A stretch of DNA of 64,000 bases, taken from assembly GCA_026874595.1 (NCBI GenBank), contig CM049310.1, positions 37,463,558 through 37,527,557 on the forward strand, in the 5' to 3' direction. The position numbers were made by a program, and so were the translations under genes. Positions 45,901 to 56,444 of the stretch are shown here, in pieces; the first letter of the stretch is position 1, and the number at the start of each line of letters is the position of its first letter. This DNA is from Sipunculus nudus. Taxonomy: Eukaryota > Annelida > Sipuncula > Golfingiida > Sipunculidae. Below the pieces are notes generated by a model that was given only the letters and a program-made list of their open reading frames with translations, did no database searches and had not been told where the DNA came from.

Positions 45901-48900
45901 ATGACATTATCTGACCATTAAATGTGACACGAATATGGGCTCTCATTTTTGGACATCATATAACAACACTCACATGAAGAATATATACAAACAATAAAAG
46001 TTTCTGCAGAAACAGTAAAATACTTTGGTATATGGTATATTTAATACCTGAACAGGTGGTTGCATTGTCCTTCCATTAATAACCCCTTACAAACAACAAA
46101 AACACATACGTGTAATTCCATCTGCTGCTGGCTGCTGAAAGATGCCGAGGATGATCGGAACACGTGTAGTTGATTCTATCATCCTCTGGCAGCTCATCAA
46201 TGTCGTGTAAAATAAAGCAGTCGTAGCGCCCCCTTGCGGTGATCTCTAGAAACCCGGCATTGTAAAGCAGGCCCTTGTTGAACATTTCCCTCTTCGTCTA
46301 AAACAAAAAATCAGGTCTGTTCTCTGCTGACCACCATCTTTTTTTCCTGATGTCTAGGAATTTAACAAATGAAAACCAGTACATTTGGAGACATAAGATT
46401 TTACGACATGTTTTCATTAAAATATTTATAGGCAGAAACAGTGTATAACAACTTGTGCCGTCGCTCATTACGAGTAAAACTATATTTCATCCACAACCAA
46501 CCTGTTCTATGAGAAATATTGTGTAGTCAAGCTTCTGTCGCTGAAGAAAAGGATGCATGTGATTTAAGAAGATCCCGAGGTTTCGTTCCCTATTTCGGTA
46601 AGTTACCAAAATAGCCACACGGTGGCGTGCCCTGCAGCGGGGCGGTCGCCATCGGCCACCATTTATGTCTAGAAACTGGTCCTGTAGTTTTTTTTAGATC
46701 AAACTCCTGCTCAACCACTTCTATCGGACCTCGTGAAGAGAATCAATATCATATGTAATTTAAAATATTGTTTATATACAATTTATGTTCCAAGAATAAT
46801 TGTGTGGTCTGCTTGTTTGTTTCTGCAGAGAAAGTATATAAAAACACCTTTATAATTTCGGCTTTTTATTTATATTCATTTGTCATATAGGTATTTTCCT
46901 GTTTGTAATTTATATTAACTTTTTTCAGCAAATATTGTCTTTTTTGTCTTTGTTTTTTTACTTGCATATTTCAAGCAAAACCTTTATTAATCATTTTATG
47001 CTGCCATAAAAAAGTATATATTCTTGTTTTCTTGTAAGGGATATGATTTGATATTCTTGTGCCCAACAGTTACTTGCGGTAATCTGATTACACTGTAGAT
47101 TTAGATAATATCATGGCCTTAAAATTTCGTGGATTTTGTACAAAACGCATATCGTGGGGTGTTTGAATTCGTGGAAAGAAAATGAAAATTTAAAAATCAC
47201 GGTTATTAATATCTTTGTGAGCTAAGCAAAAGGAAGACGAGAACATATGTAGACAGGTAGTAACCGATGGCTCTACTCAGATGCTTATCACACAGTGCGC
47301 CTGTACCTCGGTTAATCGGGTCATTTATGAGCAAATTCAAACAAGCTTCGCCCGGCCTGGGCCTAACAAAGGAAGAGATCAGAATTGACCGACACGTGCC
47401 GAATGATACATCGGCTATCGGAGGAAAAAAGAAACGGACCCGTCCACATGAAGGTTTTTAACTTTTATTTAATCATGGCGGTAGTCGCATGAGGTGCCTG
47501 TAAATCCCGGACGGGGCGAGTGAGACAGGTGACAAGGTTCGATCGGCATTCAACATGTCAAGTCTTTCGGGATTAAAAAAAAAATAGAAACCAGCTTGAT
47601 GGGTTGACCAGATAGGAATTTTACTAATCTAAAAATTAGCTACTCATAATTTGCATACTAGAATTCTTACTTACGCTAAAATGTAAGGTACAACTATTAT
47701 ATCGGCAGTATTCGGAAGAAGTACCACCTGTCTTATTAATGGCTCATTGTTATACACGCAACTGTAGTCAGCATTATTCGTAAGTGGTCCTTTTTACATT
47801 CGCGTCCCCCAGTAATGCAAATGAGTTTCTCTTTTAAGCCAATAATGAGGGTAAGTCTCGTTTTGTCTCTGTTGATAGAGGGTAACGGTGATTAAGAATA
47901 TTGGAATATGTGAACCGTTCTCGTCGCGTCAGAACTACCGCTTTGCGCGATAGAAATGTGATATTTTTCTTAAATATTTCAACAGAAATGTTGAAGAGGG
48001 GAAATGTGCGGGTATGTCGTCAGTTTAAAGTAAAGTTTGATATTGTTCTATTGTAAACATTTATTGGGGCCGCGTTTGTGCGTCAATGCATGGGGAAATG
48101 ATGGAATTGACAACAGAATTTTTTTAAATCATGTAGTATTTTACAGAAAAAGGATTTCAGCACATAAATAATATGTATCAATGACAATCATACAATAGTT
48201 TGAAACATCTTCGTACCTTTTTCGAAAATTCAGCCGGCGATAATAACCAGTTAAGATGAAGTCGACCACCAGCTGCCGTCAAGATATCCTCTGACTGTGA
48301 TTTTTGGTCGTTGGAATAATGAATTCGTGTATTACCTTGATTCACGAAAACCACGAAATTAAAATTCCAACTAATATTTCTGAATCTACAGTAGCAAATA
48401 TCTAAGGCATATAATTACTAATTAGTAATTATATTTATATTATAAATATTACTATTATATTACTATTACTAATTAGTATCTATTAATAATATGTCAAATA
48501 TTCGAATATTACTAACAGTGTGATATATGAGATAAAGCTATTATAATCTTTGATTCATCTTAACATTAGTGTTTCATTCATTTTACATTTCATTCAATTT
48601 GTTAAAAGCTTGAATTTAGTTTATTTTCGTATTTTTTTTTAAAAAGCCAATAAAAAGACATCCTATTGCATCTTATTATCATTTTGCAATTTAGAAGAAA
48701 CATATATTTTGCCCTTCCTCACGTTTTATAATAATGACAATCCGGTATAAGCGACTGCTGTATTTCCTTGAACATTCGCCAGGTCTTAAATAGTCGCATG
48801 TCTATTTAGTAGCCGGGTCTTAAGACTCTTTACAATGTGTAAGAAAAATAAAGGCCGGTCTTAAATTGACGCCGGGTCTTGTTCAGAGGCCGAGTACCAG

Positions 48901-51900
48901 AAAAAGTTTCATTGTTTGCCGCCATGTGGTTTCCCTTCCCTTAAACGTGAGCATATACGGCTCATATTGACCAGGGAGATTGTTGTATAAATTATTATTG
49001 TTTTATGTTTATAAGTACAATTAATGTCTTTAGAAAATCTTTCTTTAAACTTGTGTTATACCTGTAATGCATATTTTTTCTATACCGTGCAGAAAATATT
49101 CCCGATACGTCAATTATGATGCCAGTCGATCACCAATCTGAGCAAACGTGACGCATATAGAATGTCAACATAAGGCTATCACTAAAGCAAGCGCTACTGT
49201 CAGTGTCACGCCCCGTGCTCATTAGTTTGTCCCCAGTGTCACCAATATCCACGTTTCCGAGATACACCGTAATAAATATTATTAAACTCCTGTCGCCAAC
49301 CATTACATCATATGGAATATTGCCGGCAGTTAATGTCACATACAAGTGTATCACAGTTCAAATGCACCTGATAACGCTTTATCAAGCCGAATCAGTCAAC
49401 ATTCGGGAGGAAAAAGTTATGAAAATAAATTGCACAGTGCCGTCATACGTGTCAGCCCTCCGTATTTTGATGAAACCAATGTAACCAGTAGCTGTACATG
49501 GTGCAAAATTATTAGAAGGGCCACTTCATGTTCAGATGGAAACCGTGTTACCAAATGCACAATAAATGGAACAGCCACATATAACCCCGCGGTACCTGGT
49601 CTCGAAATCCCTCGCGTATAGCATCTTGTGGACAACGCAAAATCCCTCGCTGCGACTTCCCGTAAATTGTTGTTATGATATGCGATATGAGATATTTCGT
49701 GTTCCATATGACATCTTAGGGTATTTCGTAAACACAATCCATTCATCAGCGATATTCTCAATTGCGTCTCCAAGTAGTGGTGACCGGCGAATTATTGTTT
49801 CGGTGTATTGTTTTTTTTTTGTTTTTGTCTACCGAGCCTGATAATGTAATTTTTTTTAATAAAAGCCGGCCTTAAAAAGACGCTTTTTTTAGACGACGGG
49901 AACCAGCAAGGTCTTAAAAAAACGCCCGGGCGTATGGTCAGTGAAATACGGTATTAAAGTTTATACAAGAAAGCAACATGTTTCGTGCAGTTCAGTTTTT
50001 TAATATGAATAGGTCCTTAAGGTTCCTTGAACTGACCTTGGTCTACATTTTCAATAGTCAGGTACTGTTAATCTATGCGGTCTGTGAATGCTTCCAATTC
50101 AATGCCTTCCCCAGAAGGGTTTTGCGTTCAATCCCGTGCGTGTATGTGTTTGTTCACTACAGAACTCACGCAGAATCTCATGAAATTTCAGTACATTTCG
50201 GAAATGGGCCATGAAAGAATCAGAAAGATTTTAGTGTGGATCCAGGATCTTCAAGGAATTTTCAAGAATGTACGAATGAACCAACAACTTAGCGAATGGA
50301 AGCAATGTACCGCCTCATCAGTGTGGCCTAGCCACCTGTTCAGGTCACGATCGAGGGCCAAGCAGTGGTTCTCTGCAATACGGCTCGTGCACACCGGCAA
50401 TTTCAAAGCTCTATCAAAGTTGTGACAGGATTAAATACTTAAAGAGTATTCATGACAGCATTGAGAAGAGCCTAATCAATATACACACAAAGCACATACT
50501 TGAGGTATCCTTGTTTACTACCTGAATCATGTAGGTGGACATCACATACTTTTATAGGAAGTTCTCTGACGTCTCAAATTCACTGAAGCGTGAGAGGACA
50601 AACACTAATGTATTATATAACGTTATCATTTGAAAAGAAACATTCAAAACAGACACTCATCACTTGGAAAAGGGACAAACTTTCAATGTCATTTACATTT
50701 TCACGCTTCAACAGTATGAAATTTCAGTGAACCTCTTATAAAATAAAGTATGAGACCAATACGTGTGTAAGTATTTCCCAGGCATATCCTCTGTTGTCAT
50801 ATCTATCAAGATCTCTATGCTGTATTCGGAAATATGGCAAATGTGTTTGATGGGATCAAACGTTGCACCTGTAACATTCTATGTGTTACGTTGCTTTTGT
50901 TTGCAGCTGTGTATGATGCACGGTAGGCAACATCTGATTTGCTTTTAGTATGTCTTCCCCGGCAGTAACTCTGTAGCCGTTTCATTAGTAATTATTAATA
51001 AAATATGAATATTAACAACTTCTGCTGGCTGTATTTTCGCGCGGCCAACACAATTCTGGGTCAAACCTTGACAAACCAACACACAAGGCCGTATTATGTG
51101 TTTCTTTGTGGATGCCTACATCTATATATACATACATACATACGCACATACTTATAATCAATGATAGATCCGTGTTGGTTTGAAGTATAAGTGTGTGTTT
51201 GGGAAGGGGGGGGGGGGTGCGTGTGTGTGACTGTGAGTGAATGCAGTAAAATATAATTAAAGATAAAGGCATCAACCCATAGTGACGTTATCCATTATAC
51301 TTTTTAGAACAAGGGGTTGGACTCCAGTGCGGAGAATTTATATGGTCAGCTGCTTGTATTCTTGTATTCTGCTTGTATATTATTGTAATTATACCTTACA
51401 ATTATTTTAATCGTTCTGTTTTCTTCATTTTGTCATCAAACCTGTAGAGGTGTAAACCTAATATCACGCATGCATGAGACTCTTTGGTTTATAGCATTTT
51501 CAATACTTCTATAACATTGTTGTATATAGACGTCTGTAACCCTAAAGCTGCTTATTGGTTAAGGATAACGATAAGCATCACATATAGAGACTACAAATAT
51601 TAAAAAGAAAATTTTTCCTGACAATATGTCATTGCAGTAATGCAAAAAAATCCTTTGGTTCTATATGAAAGGCTGACCAGCCAGTTCTAAATTTATATTT
51701 TTCAATTTTTATCGTTTTTTTTTATCACCAATGTTTTCTATATTTTCCATATTTAAACTTTGCTCCTACAACTTTTTAATTTTCTTTTTCCATAAACATT
51801 TCTGCATTAACATGAACACGCTTTGAGTTAAGCCAATCCTGATCAACAAGTTTAATCGAAAAGGCTCTAAACCACCTAAGCCAAAAAGCAAATATTGGGT

Positions 51901-53158
51901 GTATGACAGTGCAGTGCGATGTCTGGTTTTGATATATTTGATGGTTTTCGAATAATATGCAAATTTTGTCATACGTCAATATTTACACCTTGTCCGTGAA
52001 AACCCAGGAAAGAAAAACAACACTTTCATTGGGTTTATTTGAAATAGTTTCCGACCTTTAATATCACTTCGTAAAGTAATTTGGTCACTGGAATGTCTTT
52101 GTCTCAGTAAAGGTAATTTCGTATAAACCACTTTATTGTAAAGTTTTATTACTGTGCCATAAACAGTTTTTAATTACCAGCAGCGCTCCTTGGTTTAGGC
52201 AAGATCTGATAAATTTGCTAAATCAATAGTCATAGAGTTGCATCTTAATTAGGAAAACTGACGTCACAATTTCCCCTTATTATGTCGAAAGTCATCCCTT
52301 TCAGTGGAATCTGACCATTATAAACAAAATTTAGTAGTTGTTAATACAAGACTTCGTACACATTTCTATTGGAATGATAGGCCTACTTTGAGTCGTGACA
52401 CAAGTTATACGAGAATCTGAACTGTATGCAGTAAAAAAATTATCCATCATTCAGTGTTTATGATATTTACCAACTATTTACCAATAGTTATAAGAGAATC
52501 TTTATGTATATTGTAAGTGTATTTCTAGAGTACAAAACAGAGCTAATGATCGATCTAGTATATTTTAAATGACAGCATACCTGTAGGCCACGAGACGACA
52601 AAAATATCTAACATATTTGCAACCAATATTGCATCAACATCGAGATATACAGTGGGGTTCTGGACGGCAGTCGACTAGGGTCTTTTATGCCGCTAGTATA
52701 TGTACATGGTCTACCCTCAGATACTTGGCTATACGGTCACCACATGCAACACGGTGATTCGTAACCACGTATAACGGTTAAGTTCTTATGTAAGGTCAAA
52801 GAAGCGATAATGGGAGATGGCCCACATAACTATTTTAAAACGCTCCCTGGCCCCGACTATGTCTGTAGCAGATGACTGGTATAAGGCACACTTAGTTCCC
52901 TGGATTAACTAAAGTTAGTTCATTTTACACAATATAAAATATATATTTGACAAATATAGATGTGAAAGCACGATTTAGACCAACAGGTAACCTACCTTTC
53001 GGGGAGTCGCACCATTTCAGAACTTCAGACTGATCATGCGAGTTGTGCAGTTTGCCTGCCGACAACTCGGGACTATTCCAATATTTTATTCTTCTAAGAA
53101 TTATCATAGTAAGAAGTACTGCAAACACTAGAATAAAGCGTAGACTTCGATTCATCAT
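42803..53158 (-). CDS. GT7 copy D: complete six-exon beta-1,4-galactosyltransferase-like gene with one frameshift
   Basis: Exons: E1 52996-53158, E2 46502-46729, E3 46110-46297, E4 44846-44968, E5 43300-43395, E6 42803-42980. All introns are GT-AG, and phases 1, 0, 2, 2, 2 agree throughout. The product would be about 324 residues, shorter than the roughly 400 of vertebrate B4GALT1, mainly through a very short stem. Motifs in order: membrane anchor (residues about 5-22), GGRWRPP and RVAILVTYR (about 85-105), HDIDELPEDD with the DxD metal site, YFGWGGEDDD, and the C-terminal LYTHILVEV. The expected role is transfer of Gal, GalNAc or GlcNAc from UDP-sugar to a GlcNAc-ended glycan in the Golgi. 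The only lesion is one extra A in an A8 run of E2 (46688-46695). It could be a real mutation, a sequencing error or a variable allele, so functional status is open. Confidence 0.8.
43300..43395 (-). CDS. GT7 copy D exon 5
   Basis: 96 bases, acceptor TTTAAG, donor GAAG|GTGGGA, phase 2 in and out. It encodes RNQKYRVLRYPSEIARYKS then INHTQAEKGQR. The acceptor six bases further in (GGTAAG) was rejected because the sister copies have the two extra codons. Confidence 0.85.
44846..44968 (-). CDS. GT7 copy D exon 4 (GWGGEDDD motif)
   Basis: 123 bases, acceptor TTTCAG, donor CAG|GTGCGA. It encodes LLYGSLIGGASAFTEEQFQK, then VNGFANAYFGWGGEDDDLF. It is the only copy in the window with this exon intact. 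The motif binds the acceptor sugar and contributes to the metal site in GT7 enzymes. Confidence 0.95.
46110..46297 (-). CDS. GT7 copy D exon 3 (DxD metal site)
   Basis: 188 bases, acceptor TTTTAG, donor AC|GTATGT. It encodes TKREMFNKGLLYNAGFLEI, FILHDIDELPEDDRINYTC and HPRHLSAASSRWNY. It is intact. The His-Asp-Ile-Asp corresponds to the Asp-Val-Asp of vertebrate B4GALTs. Confidence 0.95.
46502..46729 (-). CDS. GT7 copy D exon 2, one-base frameshift in A8 run
   Basis: The donor CAG|GTTGGT is intact. The acceptor is CACGAG, weaker than the TTTACAG of copies B and E. The length is 228, one more than a phase-compatible 227. The reading VVEQEFDLKK continues correctly only if one A of the A8 run at 46688-46695 is dropped. 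Beyond it, DINGGRWRPPRCRARHRVA and the rest are fully open. Confidence 0.85.
47089..48394. mobile_element. About 1.3-kb non-autonomous DNA transposon with terminal inverted repeats, in copy D
   Basis: The left end (47091-47140) is CACTGTAGATTTAGATAATAT then AAAATTTCGTGGATTTTG. The right end reversed (48394-48340) is CTACTGTAGATTCAGAAATAT then TTTTAATTTCGTGGTTTTCG. The paralogous positions in copies A, B and E lack it (for example between ATAATGG and ATTTCTA near 1110-1140), so it inserted into copy D after the duplications. No transposase was seen. A 64-residue open stretch (47267-47461, plus strand) is unrecognised. The target-site duplication was not resolved. Confidence 0.75.
48757..49955. 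mobile_element. About 1.2-kb element with imperfect inverted ends in copy D
   Basis: The left end GCTGTATTTCCTTGAACATT resembles the reversed right end ACCGTATTTCACTGACCATA, followed in both by CGCC and a TTAAGACC-like motif. Related left-end blocks occur at 1643 and 21740. Inside are overlapping open stretches (plus 49346-49621, minus 49417-49773) with Cys-rich peptides such as SSCTWCKII and RVTKC. They match no family that I recognise, so no function is assigned. Confidence 0.55.
50125..50425. repeat. Dispersed repeat, copy in the copy D upstream region
   Basis: It matches 32990-33280: AACTCACGCAGAATCTCATG and AAGCAGTGGTTCTCTGCAA are shared. Its right end abuts the start of flank F1 of copy D near 50425. 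Confidence 0.7.
50425..51760. repeat. Conserved upstream flank F1, copy D version
   Basis: It is homologous to 25.8-27.2, 39.8-41.0 and 62.9-64.0 kb. The core is near 50957-51070 (CCGGCAGTAACTCTGTAGCC). It contains a CATA tract and a G-run (51207-51216). No conserved coding potential. Confidence 0.7.
51761..52995. other. Spacer and flank F2 of copy D
   Basis: No gene from 51761 to 52500. 52500-52950 is F2, matching 28640-29110 (ATCGAGATATACAG, GGTTCTGGAC) and ending at the gamma first exon. Confidence 0.65.
52996..53158 (-). CDS. GT7 first exon, class gamma, copy D: tail and membrane anchor
   Basis: From ATG 53158 (a second ATG follows at once) to donor GAAAG|GTAGGTTA (52994-52995). 163 bases, phase 1 out, matching E2. 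It encodes MMNRSLR, a hydrophobic anchor FILVFAVLLTMIIL, the basic RRIKYW, then NSPELSAGKLH and LKWCDSPK. It lies 6.3 kb upstream of E2 and is the only first-exon candidate between D and E. Confidence 0.85.
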
Positions 53159-53249
53159 GCTCCTACTAACCAATGTGAGAAGCTGACGATTGATCTTGCT
53201 TGCTGTGTTTTGATATCTCGTTTACTTTATAGGCGTCATGTATCGACAT

Positions 53250-53330
53250 CTATATATATATCTGTCTATATCTAGCTATCTAACTATCCATCTATCAACC
53301 CATCTAGTAGTATCTACCTATCTCTCCCTA

Positions 53331-53367
<37 letters not shown>

Positions 53368-53368
53368 T
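53250..53368. repeat. (CTAT)n-(GTCT)n-(CT)n microsatellite
   Basis: Imperfect TATC, then CTGT and CT units, upstream of the gamma exon as in copy B (29381-29492). Confidence 0.9.
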
Positions 53369-54620
53369 GTGAATATAAGATCGTAGGACAGAAATGATAA
53401 AGTAAGAATATAAGAAGACTTGTTCTCTTTATAGCTTATACAACTTGAAAATATGTTCCATTTAATTAAAGAAATTCCATGATTTATAACATTAGCCTAT
53501 AACTTGCAGAAAATATGGCTGCCCTAAAAATAATACTATACCGAATATATAAAAATACTCAAATGTTAATTCAGTCTCCTCTCTAAAACACCATTTACTA
53601 GTACCACGTAGATTTTAATTTATATATAAATATCATAATCTCGCAGATTTGCTAAAAAATTGCTGTTCGTCATAGGCCTAAACAAGTATATGTGAGTGTC
53701 AGTTATGCTACAACAAGTGATGTCTCATACTGTACCAAAAAAAAAACAATCAAACTTTAACGACTTTATATAGGATGTCATGTTTTTGTGACCATCTGAC
53801 ACTGAGGAAAACATTTTGTCCACTTACAAAAATGTGTTTTCTTCTTAACTGCTTCGTAATTTGTATGCCTCATAAAAATAGAGTCTAAAATAAACCAATC
53901 AACCCCCTTCCCCCACTCATCCCCCGGAGTAAATAATATTAGAAATATCATTAAATCCCTGCCATTAATCACCATTCACATCTTAGTGCCAATCATTATT
54001 TGAAACAGGGCAAAAATGCATCTCTCAACAAAAACTTCCATATTTTATATAATTAATGTAGTATTATTCAAAATGAATGATTGATGTCTTCAAACACCTT
54101 GCCTAGGGTTCAACTAGTATACAAAAAATAAATACCACTATATTACATTCATATGAAGCATGAATGAATGAATGAAAAAGGAACGTTGCAAATATTGTTT
54201 ATTTTCTAATTATTATTGTTATAATAATAAAAATTACCGAAAGAGTCACTGTAAAACAATGTAAAGAATGGTTTTCACTGATGTATTATTGTAATTGGAA
54301 TATTGATAAATAATTAATGAGCTGTAGTTGTCGATAAATGCAACGGTTTGTGTTCGTTTGTTAAAGAGACAGCCATTGTGTTGTGTAAGTAAAAAATTAA
54401 AATTTAGAATAAAGTAAAACTGATTATAATTGTAAAACACATTAAAAATATATATTAATTTGCTAGGGATTGTCCTATTCTTTAGTTTTGATATTAATGA
54501 TATTCATATCATTATTAAAGTTATTATAATGATATATTATTGATTATAATAATAAAAATAATGAATAATACTGATAAAAATAATAATAATAATATTATTA
54601 TTATGATTATTATTATTATG

Positions 54621-54652
<32 letters not shown>

Positions 54653-55519
54653 AAAAATAAGAAACAATATAATAAAAACAAAAGTGAAGGAGGTATATCT
54701 GTTACAGATTATGAGTCTCAAGTTAACTTTAGCTTAGGAAAATGAGTAAATAATTATGTCATGTGATAAAGCTTCCATGGACATTCTGAACTTGGATCAG
54801 CTAATAGACACGTGTAAAGACAATTTAATTCTAATATAAAGATTTTATATTTAGAAAAACAACTCTGAAATGTGATTTGTTATGGTAAATAATCCACCAA
54901 AATGAAGGCTGCATGTACTCCCTTTTCGGTATAAACAATTACTCCCGCCAACAGGAAGGTCCAGGTCTGGATAAGGAAGTCTGACATTTCTTCTGTAGAT
55001 TAGGTGTATAAAGTTGCCCATGTACGTCACATGAATGGAACTGCACTTGTGGTAGGAAAGCATATTGCGAATATATAGAATGAAGCGTGAACACCTAAAT
55101 GTAAAAACCTCAGACCTCTTGATTAACCATGACTAAATGCAAGGATGCTGAACACCAGGTGGGATTGTCAGCTGCAAATTTAAATGTTCTAAGGAAGGCC
55201 CCCTGGAGTTAAAATGATTATTTAATTGTAGGGACACCAGAATGACATGTTTATGGTGTTTGATATGCAAAATGACACTAAACAGTGAGAAAAATGAAGC
55301 GTAAATCAGAATGGTATTGTAGTGTAAATAGCTTGTCCAGTGCCTGCCGCAGCCCATGTTTTGACTTACAGAGCACCACGTGGTCAGTGACCTAGTTTCT
55401 ATTACGTCACGATCGGATGTGTGTCTATATAAATTTAAGCCCATGACCGAAAACTCCCTTTCCATGGTTACTATTATATTTTATTATTCACCTTTTTCAA
55501 ATGTTTTCCTTAATAAGGG
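53369..55519. other. About 2.1 kb non-coding between copies D and E
   Basis: No gene recognised. It includes the ATT/TTA microsatellite at 54541-54652. An open stretch at 55133-55465 (minus) lacks any recognisable domain and has no counterpart in the other copies. Confidence 0.6.
54541..54652. repeat. Imperfect (ATT)n/(TTA)n microsatellite
   Basis: Long trinucleotide tract. It gives poly-Ile/Asn readings on both strands, which are artefacts. Confidence 0.95.
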
Positions 55520-55625
55520 ATGTATCACTGCGTGCTGTAAGTTTATGGGTTGTTCTGACTGTGACGTTCACAACCATTTTTACTGTGGTTGGTATGGTCA
55601 TCAGAGAGTACACATGACGCGGTGG
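55520..55625 (-). pseudogene. Orphan fragment of a GT7 exon 6 (3' end only)
   Basis: GGGATGTATCACTGCGTGCT to CATCAGAGAGTACACATGACG (plus strand) matches the 3' end of E6 in copies B, C and E (for example 56212-56305). The rest of the exon is absent. It is preceded by CCGAAAACTCC(A/C)TTTCCATG, as at 31390 in copy C. It probably marks a sixth copy lost by deletion, or an unequal crossing-over breakpoint. Confidence 0.7.
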
Positions 55626-55799
55626 AAATATCCTTCAAATTGCATCTGTAGGATTTGAAGCCAAAGGAATAAATTGTCATGTATCTTTTCACCAACAGAC
55701 AGGTTCATCTACATACTTCGGAATGCTTTAAACTCATACGTACAAAAACAGTCATTTAAAGGAGATTTAAAGTTACTTATACGTTTACGAAGTATAATG

Positions 55800-56065
55800 G
55801 GGTTTAATTAACACCAACGAATGTCGCTAGATGACACTGTGTGTTTGTGCGGACAGCTCCGTCCAGGGTGACAATTGAAGTGTTATTCAGCATATTTAAT
55901 TACGACCGGTCCGCCGAATATTTTAATACATATATCCATGACTCGTGACCAACCATTTCACAAGCTTTAATTGATATTTACTGATTTTTTCCATATTGTG
56001 TTGAAAAAGTGACAACATTTGAAAGGATGTTCATCAATATATGTTGTCAAGTTTTGTCAATCCCT
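55800..56065. repeat. 3' flank of copy E, paralogous to 17.04-17.34 kb
   Basis: AACACCAACGAATGTCGCTA and the following bases align with the 3' flank of copy B, including the TGGCCTTT-GAGACTTTTTGAG stretch near 56078 and 17328. Confidence 0.8.
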
Positions 56066-56444
56066 CTACAACAAAAATGGCCTTTCGAGACTTTTTGAGT
56101 TTTTGATTGGATATTGATACAAAAATCGCACAACTTCATTTTCGATTATATGTATATATGACGTACCATATTTTGTTATACATTTTTTCATTTTTTTTTT
56201 AATGAAGGGACTTTCACTGTATGCTGCAAGTTTAACTGTGGATCTGACAGTGACGTTCACACCAATTTTTTTTGTGGTAGGTCTAGTCATCAGAGAGTCC
56301 ACATGGCGCATGATCTTTGGCCTATTGACCTCAACTAATATATGCGTGTACAGCAGTTCAGGATGGAATGCCTTAAGTTTGTACTGTGCACTGTTAATCC
56401 CGTCTTTCAGGAACCGTGGTTCCTTCCCATACAGATTATGGAAT
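56066..56444 (-). CDS. GT7 copy E exon 6, long C-terminal tail
   Basis: Acceptor TTACAG. FHNLYGKEPRFLKDGIN, then YKLKAF, YTHILVEVNRP and MRHVDSLMT lead into a tail (KIGVNVTVRS, KLAAYSESP, a Lys-rich run) ending at TAA 56066-56068. The family normally ends soon after the THILVEV strand, so the extra 50 or so residues probably reflect a lost stop codon. Confidence 0.8.

Noticed and set aside
46670-46700. Alternative acceptors inside exon 2 of copy D to skip the A8 frameshift
   Set aside because: AG sites at GAGCAG and CTACAG were tried. With the phase-1 first exon they lead to a stop or the wrong frame, so they do not rescue the gene.
54524-54737. Poly-isoleucine reading frames on both strands
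   Set aside because: Product of an ATT/TTA trinucleotide tract; no conserved protein feature.
55133-55465. 110-residue minus-strand open stretch
   Set aside because: No recognisable motif, no splice context with GT7 exons, no counterpart in the other copies.
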